Below are positions 53,529-61,440 of a stretch of DNA of 64,000 nucleotides, one piece after another; position 1 is the first letter of the stretch; each line of letters begins with the position of its first letter. The stretch spans positions 558,001 to 622,000 of the forward strand of contig NZ_AUKG01000001.1 of assembly GCF_000424625.1 (NCBI RefSeq), in the 5' to 3' direction. This DNA comes from Conexibacter woesei Iso977N (lineage in GTDB: Bacteria; Actinomycetota; Thermoleophilia; Solirubrobacterales; Solirubrobacteraceae). The position numbers were made by a program, and so were the translations under genes. The notes under the pieces are model-generated. The model saw only the letters and a program-made list of their open reading frames with translations, did not search any database and was not told where the DNA came from.

Positions 53529-53978
53529 CTAGGCCTCGGAGACCATCACCTTGACGGTGGCGGTCACGCCCTCGGCGACCTCGAGGACCACCTGGTAGGT
53601 CCCGACGTTCTTGATCGCGTCGTCCAGGTGGATCTTGCGGCGGTCGACGTCGAAGCCGCGGGCCGACTTGATCTCGTCGGCGATGTCCTGGGTGGTGACC
53701 GAGCCGAACAGGCGGCCGTCCTCGCCGGCCTGCTGGCTGATCGTCAGGACGGTCTTGTTGAGCTGCTCCGCGTGCTCCTGGGCCTCGGCGATGCGCTGCG
53801 CGGTCGCCTTGTTGTAGGCGTCGGCGTTGCGCTCGGCCTCGCGGAGCAGGCCCTTGGAGGCCGGCGCGGCGAGCTTGCGCGGGATCAGGAAGTTGCGGAG
53901 GTAGCCCTTCGACACGTCCACGACGGTGCCGCGCTGGCCGACGCCGTCGACGTCCTTGAGGAGGATGGCTTCAGGCAT
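53529..53978 (-). CDS. rplI: 50S ribosomal protein L9
   Basis: 149 residues, normal length. The N-terminal rRNA-binding domain AILLKDVDGVGQRGTVVDVS then KGYLRNFLIPRKLAAPAS is followed by the long connecting helix and a C-terminal domain with GRLFGSVTTQDIADEIKS. It starts 5 nt after rpsR. Confidence 0.97.
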   Translation of the reverse strand: MPEAILLKDVDGVGQRGTVVDVSKGYLRNFLIPRKLAAPASKGLLREAERNADAYNKATAQRIAEAQEHAEQLNKTVLTISQQAGEDGRLFGSVTTQDIADEIKSARGFDVDRRKIHLDDAIKNVGTYQVVLEVAEGVTATVKVMVSEA

Positions 53979-53983
53979 GGCGG

Positions 53984-54316
53984 CTAGTCCCGGTCCCGAT
54001 CGCGGTCACGGCCGCGGCGGCCGCCGACGCTCTCGGACGCCGGCTCGGCGGCGTACGGCAGGAGCGCCAGCTCACGCGCGCGCTTGACGGCGGTCGCGAT
54101 CTGGTTCTGGTGACGACGGCAGGCGCCCGTGATGCGGCGCGAGCGGATCTTGCCGCGCTCGGAGACGAAGCGGCGCAGACCGACGACGTCCTTGTAGTCG
54201 ACCTGCTCGATCTTGTCCTTGCAGTACGGGCAGGGCTTGCGGCGCCCGGAACCCGGGCCGCCCTTCTTGTCTCGACGGCGCGACGGCTTGGTCGCACCCT
54301 TGCGCTGCTTGGCCAT
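53984..54316 (-). CDS. rpsR: 30S ribosomal protein S18 with extended C-terminus
   Basis: 110 residues against about 75-85 normally. [20 protein letters not shown] carries a Cys-x2-Cys pair (zinc-containing type), then [20 protein letters not shown] and [20 protein letters not shown]. The extra C-terminal ~22 residues end in alternating Arg-Asp ([10 protein letters not shown]). In this genome it is separated from ssb by about 1.7 kb of inserted genes. Confidence 0.96.
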   Translation of the reverse strand: MAKQRKGATKPSRRRDKKGGPGSGRRKPCPYCKDKIEQVDYKDVVGLRRFVSERGKIRSRRITGACRRHQNQIATAVKRARELALLPYAAEPASESVGGRRGRDRDRDRD

Positions 54317-54505
54317 GGAGGCGTGAGTCCTTGCTTGGGTGTTGCGGGAAGTCCGGACGTGCGGTGCGCGCGCCTAGCATTGACGCGCGAGTCCGACTGC
54401 GGCGCGCCGGCGGCGCGGGCAGGCCCGACAGTGTGACACGGACCGGTTCGCGTTCGCGTTGCGGTCCGAGGTAGCGCACGCTGCGGACGGAGCGAGTCTA
54501 GCGGG

Positions 54506-55204
54506 CTAGTCCTCGGCGTCCGGGTCGGTCGCGACGCGGATCCCGAGGGCGCCGGCGAGGTTGACCACCTGGTCGACGAGGTCCGGGTAGGGCATCGCGA
54601 CGCCGCGCAGGTCCTGCAGCGAGCGGATCTCCGCCAGCCGGCAGCCGTGCAGCTCGACGCGCGTGTGCTGGCTCTGGCCGAGCGAGGCGCGCGTGAGGTC
54701 GCAGGACTCGAACCGGACGTCGCGCAGCTGGGCCTGCTCCAGCGTCGACTCGGTCAGGACGCAGTCGCGGAAGATCACGCGGTCGATCCGGGCGGCGGCG
54801 AGGATCGCGAAGTCCAGCCGGCAGCCGGTCAGGACGACGTCCTGGAGCGTCGCCTTGGTCAGGTTGGCGCCGGTCAGGCGGGCGTCGGTGATCGTGAGGC
54901 GGTTGAGGTGGGCGTCGGTGAGGTCGACGTTGGCGAGGTCGGCGCCGTCGATGGTGGCGTCGTGGAGGTGGAGGTCCTTGAGGGCGCCGCCGCCGAGCGA
55001 CCCGGTGATCCGGGCATCCTCGATCGTGACGTTGCGGGCGCTGATCTCGCCGGCCTCGGCGCTGCCGTTCAGCTCGACCCCCTCGAACCGGTCCTCATCC
55101 TCGAACCACACCGCCGCCAGATCCCGCGGCGTGAGCTCCTCCGACATGCGCGGCAGAACCGGCATTCTGGGCGTACTGGCATCGAACCGCGGCACGCCCT
55201 GCAT
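54506..55204 (-). CDS. Pentapeptide-repeat protein
   Basis: 232 residues from ATG 55204 (ATG 55147 would remove a 19-residue lead with no repeat). From about residue 45 the sequence follows the A(D/N)LxX rule, for example IDGADLANVDLTDAHLNRLT and ARLTGANLTKATLQDVVLTG, through to about 195, forming a right-handed quadrilateral beta-helix. Some relatives (MfpA, Qnr) mimic DNA and bind gyrase, but no specific feature links this one. It lies between the toxin-antitoxin genes and rpsR. The 189-nt gap before rpsR shows nothing clear. Confidence 0.85.
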   Translation of the reverse strand: MQGVPRFDASTPRMPVLPRMSEELTPRDLAAVWFEDEDRFEGVELNGSAEAGEISARNVTIEDARITGSLGGGALKDLHLHDATIDGADLANVDLTDAHLNRLTITDARLTGANLTKATLQDVVLTGCRLDFAILAAARIDRVIFRDCVLTESTLEQAQLRDVRFESCDLTRASLGQSQHTRVELHGCRLAEIRSLQDLRGVAMPYPDLVDQVVNLAGALGIRVATDPDAED

Positions 55205-55237
55205 CCTGCCAGCCGGGCGAGCCGTGCGGTCGTCGCG

Positions 55238-55597
55238 TCAGAGACGCTTGAGGCGTCGCGCCGCGACCTCGTACACGAGCCCGTCGTCGCGCGGCCCGGC
55301 CCAGATCACCTGCACGCGTTGCGGCGCCGCGTCGCTGGGGAGCAGGCGGTAGACGATCCGGTAGGGCGGCGGCCAGTCGACCTGCTTCTGGTCGAAGTCG
55401 ATGACGTACAGCGTTCGAGCGTCGGACAGGTCGCCGAGGATCGGATGGTTCTCGAGCGGCTTGCCGAACCGTGGCGTGCTCTGGAGGTGATCGAGGAGAT
55501 CCCAGGCGATGTCCCGGTGGGGCTGGGGAAGTCGCTCGACCGAGTAGAAGGCCTCCCGGTCCAGGAAGTCGACGACGTACTTCGGGGCCTTGCTCAC
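55238..55597 (-). CDS. RelE/ParE-superfamily toxin
   Basis: 119 residues from GTG 55597, overlapping the antitoxin stop by 4 nt. The fold pattern fits RelE: helices VERLPQPHRDIAWDLLDHLQ, then strands TLYVIDFDQKQVDWPPPYRI and VYRLLPSDAAPQRVQVIWAG, ending with Tyr/Arg-rich DGLVYEVAARRLKRL. RelE enzymes cleave mRNA in the ribosomal A site; ParE relatives poison gyrase. Which applies is not determinable here. Confidence 0.75.
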   Translation of the reverse strand: MSKAPKYVVDFLDREAFYSVERLPQPHRDIAWDLLDHLQSTPRFGKPLENHPILGDLSDARTLYVIDFDQKQVDWPPPYRIVYRLLPSDAAPQRVQVIWAGPRDDGLVYEVAARRLKRL

Positions 55598-55866
55598 CCG
55601 CGCTTGCGGAGCCGCTGCGCGTCGTCCCAGCTGATCGGCTCGCTGGTCGGATGCTCGATCCGATCGGACGCGAACACCGCCCAGGCGACGTCCCGCAGCG
55701 CATCTTCGCGACGCACCATCTCGTCATAGCGGTTGGCGTTCACGATGACGACCTCGCGCCGTCGCTGTCGGCCCACTTCCACGGTGATCTCCGGATGTGC
55801 GGTGATCTCCTTGATGAGCGAGGGCAGCTTGTCGCGTGCCTCGGCGCTGGCGAGAACGTCGGCCAT
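55594..55866 (-). CDS. Phd/YefM-type antitoxin
   Basis: 90 residues. It begins MADVLASAEARDKLPSLIKE, the helix used for operator binding in Phd/YefM, followed by ITVEVGRQRRREVVIVNANR strands and a C-terminal toxin-neutralising helix WDDAQRLRKRG. Antitoxin-first order and GTGA coupling to the toxin are typical. It is preceded by a palindromic operator candidate. Confidence 0.85.
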   Translation of the reverse strand: MADVLASAEARDKLPSLIKEITAHPEITVEVGRQRRREVVIVNANRYDEMVRREDALRDVAWAVFASDRIEHPTSEPISWDDAQRLRKRG

Positions 55867-55874
55867 GCCCTCGA

Positions 55875-55910
55875 CGGTAGCACTCGTACGAGTGGTCGTC
55901 CAAGAAGACG
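55875..55910 (-). promoter_or_regulatory. Toxin-antitoxin promoter with palindromic operator
   Basis: CACTCGTACGAGTG (55881-55894) is a perfect 14-nt palindrome. On the minus strand it fills the 18-nt spacer between a possible -35 TTGGAC and -10 TACCGT. The -10 is so close to the ATG that transcripts could be nearly leaderless. This placement suits autorepression by the antitoxin. Confidence 0.65.
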
Positions 55911-55950
55911 TACGGGTTCCCGCGCGAGAAGTGAGGCCTCAGAACGCAGC

Positions 55951-55983
55951 GAGCCCCGGCGCGCGGGCGGCGCGCCGGGGCTC
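55951..55983 (-). terminator. Strong hairpin after ssb
   Basis: A 13-bp perfect stem GAGCCCCGGCGCG/CGCGCCGGGGCTC, 30 nt beyond the ssb stop, with a 7-nt loop. It isolates ssb from the toxin-antitoxin operon. Confidence 0.85.
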
Positions 55984-56012
55984 GGCAGGGCAGAGCGTGG
56001 TGCTCGTGCGGC

Positions 56013-56501
56013 CTAGAACGGGATGTCGTCGTCGGCCGGCGTCGCGACCGGGGCCGAGACGGGCGTCGGCTGCGCGGAGGGCGGGCCGAAGTCCGACGTG
56101 TCGGTCGGGACGTCCGCGCGCGGGGTGAACCCGCCGCCCTGGCCGCCGCCGGCATCGTCACGGCCGCCGAGGAACTGGACGGTCTCGGCGATGATGTCGA
56201 CGCCGTTGCGGTTCTTGCCGGTGTCCCTGTCCAGCCACTCGCGCCACTCGAGGCGGCCGTCGATCGCGACCGGGCGGCCCTTGCTGAGGTACCGCGCGCA
56301 GTTCTCGCCCTGCTGACCCCAGACGGTGACGTCGAAGTAGTTGGGCTTGTCCTCCCACTCGCCGGTGGAGTTGTTCTTGCGGCGGGTGTTGACCGCGACG
56401 CGCAGCTTGCAGACCGAGGTGCCGCTCGGCAGCGAGCGCAGCTCGGGATCGAAGGTGAGGTTGCCGGTCAGGACGACGCGGTTGATGTTGGAGGCGGCCA
56501 C
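56013..56501 (-). CDS. ssb: Single-stranded DNA-binding protein
   Basis: 162 residues. The OB fold is INRVVLTGNLTFDPELRSLP, GTSVCKLRVAVNTRRKN, YFDVTVWGQQGENCARYLSK and RPVAIDGRLEWREW. A Gly/Pro/Thr linker leads to the acidic tip PADDDIPF, which recruits partner proteins. It lies downstream of rpsF, as usual, but rpsR does not follow directly. Confidence 0.97.
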   Translation of the reverse strand: MAASNINRVVLTGNLTFDPELRSLPSGTSVCKLRVAVNTRRKNNSTGEWEDKPNYFDVTVWGQQGENCARYLSKGRPVAIDGRLEWREWLDRDTGKNRNGVDIIAETVQFLGGRDDAGGGQGGGFTPRADVPTDTSDFGPPSAQPTPVSAPVATPADDDIPF

Positions 56502-56658
56502 GACGGGCTCCTTTCGGGGGCGAACTTGAAGTCTGCGGCGAGTCTAGGGACCGGCTCGGAGGGCAAGAGCCGAAAGCCTGCAACGAGCGGCGATTCCTGC
56601 GCGAAGTCGCAACAGAGCGCGCGTCTTGCGCCGCGAAGACGTGTCCCCGGAACGACAA

Positions 56659-56682
56659 CAGCGCCACCCGAGGGCGGCGCTG
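56659..56682 (-). terminator. Hairpin between rpsF and ssb
   Basis: CAGCGCCACCC/GGGCGGCGCTG, 11 bp with one mismatch and a GA loop, 30 nt beyond the rpsF stop. It could terminate or attenuate, or be a ribosomal-protein binding site; ssb may have its own promoter in the 210-nt gap. Confidence 0.6.
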
Positions 56683-56712
56683 CGCAGGTCCTGCAGGCTG
56701 TTCCAGCGGCGC

Positions 56713-57102
56713 TTAGAGGCGCTCGACCGGAGCCGACTCGGCGGGAGCGGCCTCAGCGGCGGCCTCCGACGTGGCGGCGCGCAGGTCCGGCACGGGCGGC
56801 AGGCCCGAGCGGAGCTTGATCACGCGGAAGCGGACGACGCCGTCGGCGATGCGCAGGTAGCGGTCCAGCGCGGCCGGGACCTCCGGGCCACCCTGGAACT
56901 GCAGCAGGTGGTACTCCGCGTCGTTCCTGTGACGGATCTCGAACGCGGTGCGACGGACGCCCCAATCGTGCTTGCTGACGATGGTCGCGCTGTTGCTCTC
57001 CAGGATCCGCTCGGCTTCGGCGAGGACCTTGGTGCGCAGCTCCTCGTCCGCAGCGGTGTCGAGGAGGAGCATCAAGTCGTAGGTGGGGTTCTGTGCAGGC
57101 AT
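56713..57102 (-). CDS. rpsF: 30S ribosomal protein S6
   Basis: 129 residues. TYDLMLLLDTAADEELRTKV, DWGVRRTAFEIRHRNDAEYH, LLQFQGGPEVPAALDRYLRI, DGVVRFRVIKL are the conserved S6 segments. The C-terminal ~30 residues are Ala/Glu/Pro-rich and variable. First gene of the ribosomal protein/ssb group read leftwards. Confidence 0.96.
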   Translation of the reverse strand: MPAQNPTYDLMLLLDTAADEELRTKVLAEAERILESNSATIVSKHDWGVRRTAFEIRHRNDAEYHLLQFQGGPEVPAALDRYLRIADGVVRFRVIKLRSGLPPVPDLRAATSEAAAEAAPAESAPVERL

Positions 57103-57202
57103 GATGAAAGGCGCCCCGAGGGCGGCGAACGACTATAGCGGCATTGGTTCGGCCAAGGACTCTCGGGGGGCGAGTTCCCGCGCCTCCGGACCTAGAAGGG
57201 CC

Positions 57203-57637
57203 ATGACCGCGCTCTTCACCCGCCTCCGCTGGACCAACATCGCCCGCGCTGCAGCCGTTCTTGCAGCCCTCGCCCTGCTCTTCGCCTGGCCGCATCTCCA
57301 TAGCTCCGCGCCCACGCTGCCGCCGGCGGCAGCCGCATCACCACCGTCGCTCGACACGGCCCCGATCGAACCCGACACGACCACGCTGCCGGAGGCCGGC
57401 CCATCACCACCCGCTCAGAGGCACGCGAGGTCGAGGAAGAAGACGACCCCACCGGCGCGCCACCGGACCCACCATCCGTCGCCCACCCACGCGCGCCACC
57501 GCTCACACCCGAAGCCGGCGCCTGACACCGAAGCGACCACGACGCCGACATCGACATCGACATCGAGCGCGGAGCCTCCACGTTCTCGCGCCCCCGCCGC
57601 CCCCGCCGCTGCACCCCAGCCGGAGTTCCGGCCGTAG
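57203..57637 (+). CDS. Small membrane-anchored Pro/Thr/His-rich protein
   Basis: 144 residues from ATG 57203 (AGAAGGG upstream). One N-terminal helix AAAVLAALALLFAWPHLHSS, then a disordered exported tail dominated by Pro, Thr, His, Arg and Ser (for example SPTHARHRSHPKPAP). No family is recognised. Low-complexity sequence makes coding status less certain. Divergent from rpsF. Confidence 0.5.
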   Translation: MTALFTRLRWTNIARAAAVLAALALLFAWPHLHSSAPTLPPAAAASPPSLDTAPIEPDTTTLPEAGPSPPAQRHARSRKKTTPPARHRTHHPSPTHARHRSHPKPAPDTEATTTPTSTSTSSAEPPRSRAPAAPAAAPQPEFRP

Positions 57638-57751
57638 TCCGACGCGCCCGCTCTGCTTCCGGCCGTGACCGCCGCCGCTCTGACGCACGCGGCGCCCATG
57701 GGTTCGCACCTCGGATCAAAGTTCGACTGAGCCGAGAGGCGGCGCGGAGCG

Positions 57752-58471
57752 TCATGTCTCCGCGTTCTTGTCCTCGAGGATGCGCGGTTGGCCGATCTCG
57801 GCGCCGGTCGCGGTGAAGTAAGCGAGCAACAGTGCCTCGGCCCACTTCGTGAACGCGACGGCACCGTCGCTCGTCGTCTCGTATTGCGTGCGAGCGGCCT
57901 CCGTGTCGGCGGAGTGCCCGGCGATGGCGAGGGCAAGCGCGACCTCCTGAGCGAAGGTCAGCGTGACCACCGGGTGCTCGCCGCGGTGATCCAGGTGCAT
58001 GTAGGCCTTGCTCGGGCCGATGTCGATCAGCACGTCGCGCAGTTGCGCGTCAGAGGTCGGGTTGTAGTTCGTCTTGGGCGACGGGTAGTGGAACGTGTTG
58101 TTGCGCACCGTGTCGAGCGCCTTGTCACCGACCTTCTGGGCGACGCTGCGTGCCCTTGCCAAATGCTTCCTGTGCTCCTTCGGGACCCGGCTGATCAGCT
58201 TCTTGACGTCGCCGTCCTGGGAGTACGCGTTCAGGCTGTCGAGCGCCTCGACCAGGTGCGACGTCACCAGCCGCACCCGATACGTGAAGTCCTGATCGTC
58301 CAAAGCGGCAGCCTTGATGCCATCTCGTAGCGCCCGGTCGAGGTCGTCGCGCGCCATCGACATCGCGAGGACGAAACGGGCTTCGATCCTGTCGGCGGGA
58401 AACAGGTCGGCGATCGAGGCGTCTACCGGGTTCGCGTCGGAAACGTCGGTCATGGCCGGTGACCGTCTCAT
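57752..58471 (-). CDS. Hypothetical helical protein with HEPN-like RX4H motif
   Basis: 239 residues from ATG 58471 (ATG 58453 possible). All-helical prediction by eye: FVLAMSMARDDLDRALRDGI, VRLVTSHLVEALDSLNAYSQ, EHRKHLARARSVAQKVGDKA, then TVRNNTFHYPSPKTN with Arg123-x4-His128, the signature spacing of HEPN RNases. A C-terminal helix AVAFTKWAEALLLAYFTATG follows. No named family is recognised. GC content is lower than the neighbours and the gene stands alone, so it may be an acquired stress or defence gene (inference). Confidence 0.75.
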   Translation of the reverse strand: MRRSPAMTDVSDANPVDASIADLFPADRIEARFVLAMSMARDDLDRALRDGIKAAALDDQDFTYRVRLVTSHLVEALDSLNAYSQDGDVKKLISRVPKEHRKHLARARSVAQKVGDKALDTVRNNTFHYPSPKTNYNPTSDAQLRDVLIDIGPSKAYMHLDHRGEHPVVTLTFAQEVALALAIAGHSADTEAARTQYETTSDGAVAFTKWAEALLLAYFTATGAEIGQPRILEDKNAET

Positions 58472-58621
58472 CTGGAGAGCCGAGACGCGAGCGAAGAGCC
58501 GGTCGGCCGTGAGTCGAGCGAGACGCGCCGGCGTGCTGACCGAGGTCCGTAGCTTGATCCAGCTGAGCTACGGATTCTGGCCGCGGCGCGAAGTTGGCGG
58601 ACGCCCCGGCGGGGCGGGGCG

Positions 58622-60088
58622 CTAGGCCTCGACGCCGGCCTTCTTGCGGATGTCGGCGATCTGGTCGTCGATCCAGTCGCCGGGGTTGCGGGAGGTGATG
58701 ATGTTCTGGAGGCCGTGGGCGCGGCGTTCGCGCTCGTCGGGGGCCATCGTCAGGGCGGCGTGGATGGAGTCGGCCAGCTCTTGGATGTCGAAGGGGTTGA
58801 CGCTGAGCGCGAACTCGCCGAGCTCTTCGTGGGCGCCGGTGTTCTCGCTCAGGATCGAGACGCCGTGCACCTCGTTGACCATCGGCCCTTCCTTGGCGAC
58901 CAGGTTCATGCCGTCGAACATCGCGTTGACCAGCAGCACGTCGTAGTTCTTGTAGGCAGCGACCGCGTCCTCGAGGTCGTCCTTGAGCTTGAGCTGGATC
59001 GGCATCCAGTCCGGCGTCCCGTGGCGGTGGTTGACGACCGCGACGATCGCCTCGATCCGCTCCAGGTACTCGGCGTACTCGGGCACGTCGGTCCGGGACG
59101 GCATCAGCTGCGCGACGAACGTCACCTTCTCGCGGAACTCCGGGTGCTGTTCCAGGAACAGGTCGAAGGCCGTGAACCCGCGCAGGACGTTCTTGGACAG
59201 GTCGGCGCGGTCGACGCGCAGGATCAGGTGCTCGCGTCGGCGCCGCAGGATCTCGGCCTCGAACTCCGCGACGCGCTCGTTGTTGGTGGCCACCCGCCGG
59301 ATCGCGTCGGCGTCGATCGGCAGCGGGTAGGCGCGCACCCAGATCTCGCGATCCTCGAAGCGCACGATGCCGTTCTCGAAGTCGACGTCGAGCTCCATCA
59401 GGTCGCGGCAGCACTGGAGGAAGTTCCAGCGGTAGGACCGCGTGTGGAACCCGATGATGTCGTTGGCCAGCAGGCCCTCGTAGATCTCGCGCCGCACCCC
59501 GCGCGGCAGCACGCGCCACGCATCTGGCTGCGTCCACGGGATGTGCACGAAGTGATGGAGGAACGCGTCCGGCCGCGCCTTCCGGATCAGCCCGGGCAGC
59601 GTGTAGAGGTGGTAGTCGTGGACCATCACGACGGGCTCCTCGACGCCCTCGATCTCCTCCACGACGGCCTTCGCGAGGTCCTCGTTGACCACGTTGTAGC
59701 CGAACTCGAACGCCTCGATCTCGTGGCGGCGGATGTCCGGCGCGTTGCTGAGGTCCCAGAGGTAGTGCTGGATGAACCACAGCATCGGGTTGGCGAAGAT
59801 GTTGTAGAAGCGATCGTAGGCGTCGTCGTCGCTGACGACCATCCGGACCTGGAACGTGCCCTCGCCCGCGGTGTCGACCTCGAACGACTGCCCGTCGGCC
59901 TCCGCGACCCGCTGCTTGTCGCCCTCGGTCAGCGCGCTCGCGATCCAGACGACGTCGCGATGGACCGCCAGCCCGGTGAGCGCCGTGACCAGGCCGCCCG
60001 TGCCGCGCTTGAAGCCGCCCTCGTCGTCGAACGTCACCGGCCCGCGGTTGGAGACCAGGATCAGCGGGCGGTCCTGCTCGCCGCTCAT
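58622..60088 (-). CDS. otsA: Trehalose-6-phosphate synthase-like GT20 glycosyltransferase
   Basis: 488 residues. Transfers glucose from a nucleotide sugar to glucose-6-phosphate or a related acceptor. LILVSNRGPVTFDDEGGFKR, MVHDYHLYTLPGLIRKARPD, FVHIPWTQPDAWRVLP, NDIIGFHTRSYRWNFLQCC, LRVDRADLSKNVLRGFTAF, LLVNAMFDGMNLVAKEGPMV and LSENTGAHEELGEFALSVNP cover the GT20 core. Glucosylglycerol-phosphate synthase is an alternative. Coupled by ATGA to treT. No OtsB phosphatase is in view. Confidence 0.92.
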   Translation of the reverse strand: MSGEQDRPLILVSNRGPVTFDDEGGFKRGTGGLVTALTGLAVHRDVVWIASALTEGDKQRVAEADGQSFEVDTAGEGTFQVRMVVSDDDAYDRFYNIFANPMLWFIQHYLWDLSNAPDIRRHEIEAFEFGYNVVNEDLAKAVVEEIEGVEEPVVMVHDYHLYTLPGLIRKARPDAFLHHFVHIPWTQPDAWRVLPRGVRREIYEGLLANDIIGFHTRSYRWNFLQCCRDLMELDVDFENGIVRFEDREIWVRAYPLPIDADAIRRVATNNERVAEFEAEILRRRREHLILRVDRADLSKNVLRGFTAFDLFLEQHPEFREKVTFVAQLMPSRTDVPEYAEYLERIEAIVAVVNHRHGTPDWMPIQLKLKDDLEDAVAAYKNYDVLLVNAMFDGMNLVAKEGPMVNEVHGVSILSENTGAHEELGEFALSVNPFDIQELADSIHAALTMAPDERERRAHGLQNIITSRNPGDWIDDQIADIRKKAGVEA

Positions 60089-61431
60089 GCCGCATCCCCC
60101 TGCGCCGAAGCCGCGCCCGGAGGCGGTGCCACGGCCGCGCCGCGCGCAGTCGCGCCGTCGGGCGATGCCGCAGCCGCGCCCGTCCCGCCACCGCTGTTGA
60201 TCCCGAGCACCTCGTGGAAGATCTTCAGGTAGTCGCGCAGGTAGCGCGGCGTCAGGAAGTGCTTGCGCACATGCGCCTTGCCGCGGCGGCCCAGCGCCTT
60301 GCCCAGAGCCGGGTCGGCGATGATGTCGGCGCAGCGCGCCGCGCACTGCTCGGGGGAGCGGACCAAGTACCCGGTCACGCCCTGCTCGACCTGCAGCGGG
60401 ATGCCGCCGACGTCGCCGCCGACGAACGGCTTGCTCTTCCAGAGCGCCTCGCTGACCGTCAGCCCGAAGCCCTCGCGGATCGACTTCTGGATCACCACGT
60501 CGGCGTGAGACTGGAAGGCGTTGACCTCGATCGAGCCGACGTTGTTGAAGTTGTTGAGGATGAAGATGTCCGGGTCTCCGTCGGCGTGGGCCACGGTCGC
60601 GTTGTAGTAGTCCCAGCCCTCGGGGTCGTCGCTCGCCATCGATCCCACCAGCGCCAGCTGCACGTCGGGTCGCTCCTCCTTGACCAACTTGTAGGCGTCG
60701 ATCACGCCCAGCGGATCCTTCCACGGATCGAAGCGCGAGACCTGCACGAGCAGCGGCCGGTCGACGTCGATCCCGAACTGCCCGCACACGTAGGCGGCAT
60801 CGTCGGGCGACAAGGCCATGTTCTTGGGGGCAAGGGGGTCGATCGCCGGGGGCACGACGTTGACATGCCCGTTCAGCCCGTCCGGCACGTACTGCGCCAT
60901 GTGGAACAGCGTCTCGGGGTAATCGCGGATGTACGGCAACAGCTGCCCGATCGTGTCGGCGTTCGGCGTCGACAGGTCGATGTGGCAGCGCCACAGCCAC
61001 GAGCGCGCCTTCTCCGGGACCAACCCGTACATCGCGGCCGGCTGCGGGTCGTGGATGATCGCCACGTCCCACCCGTCCGGCAGCTCGCGCGCGTTCATCT
61101 CGTTGTACTCGCGCCACGTCGCCCACTGCTCCGCCGTCAGATCCTCCGGCGCGCCCTGCAACGCATTGTGCATCAACTTGGTCGCGAAGAAGAACTCCTC
61201 GCGCCCGTAGATGATCTGCCACTCGACGTCGATCCCGACGTCCCTCATCAGCGGGACCAACGTGTACAGGATCTCCGCGACGCCACCGCCGAACGCGGTC
61301 GCCGAGACGTGCACGACGCGCGCCCCCTTCAGGGGCTCGGCCAGCGCGCGGATCTCGGCGATCTCGTCCCGGCCGAAGATGTGCGTGTAGTCCGCGAGGG
61401 TCTTGGACCCCAGGGTCACAGGCTGGAGCAC
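60085..61431 (-). CDS. treT: Trehalose glycosyltransferring synthase TreT-like (GT4)
   Basis: 448 residues. TreT makes trehalose directly from NDP-glucose and glucose. VVHVSATAFGGGVAEILYTL, VEWQIIYGREEFFFATKLMH, HDPQPAAMYGLVPEKARSWL, WRCHIDLSTPNADT, VSRFDPWKDPLGVIDAYKLV and SIREGFGLTVSEALWKSKPF (E-x7-E) match the family. The C-terminal ~40 residues are low-complexity Ala/Gly/Pro. With otsA it gives two trehalose-type routes in one operon. Confidence 0.92.
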   Translation of the reverse strand: MLQPVTLGSKTLADYTHIFGRDEIAEIRALAEPLKGARVVHVSATAFGGGVAEILYTLVPLMRDVGIDVEWQIIYGREEFFFATKLMHNALQGAPEDLTAEQWATWREYNEMNARELPDGWDVAIIHDPQPAAMYGLVPEKARSWLWRCHIDLSTPNADTIGQLLPYIRDYPETLFHMAQYVPDGLNGHVNVVPPAIDPLAPKNMALSPDDAAYVCGQFGIDVDRPLLVQVSRFDPWKDPLGVIDAYKLVKEERPDVQLALVGSMASDDPEGWDYYNATVAHADGDPDIFILNNFNNVGSIEVNAFQSHADVVIQKSIREGFGLTVSEALWKSKPFVGGDVGGIPLQVEQGVTGYLVRSPEQCAARCADIIADPALGKALGRRGKAHVRKHFLTPRYLRDYLKIFHEVLGINSGGGTGAAAASPDGATARGAAVAPPPGAASAQGDAA

Positions 61432-61440
61432 GGTGCGAGC

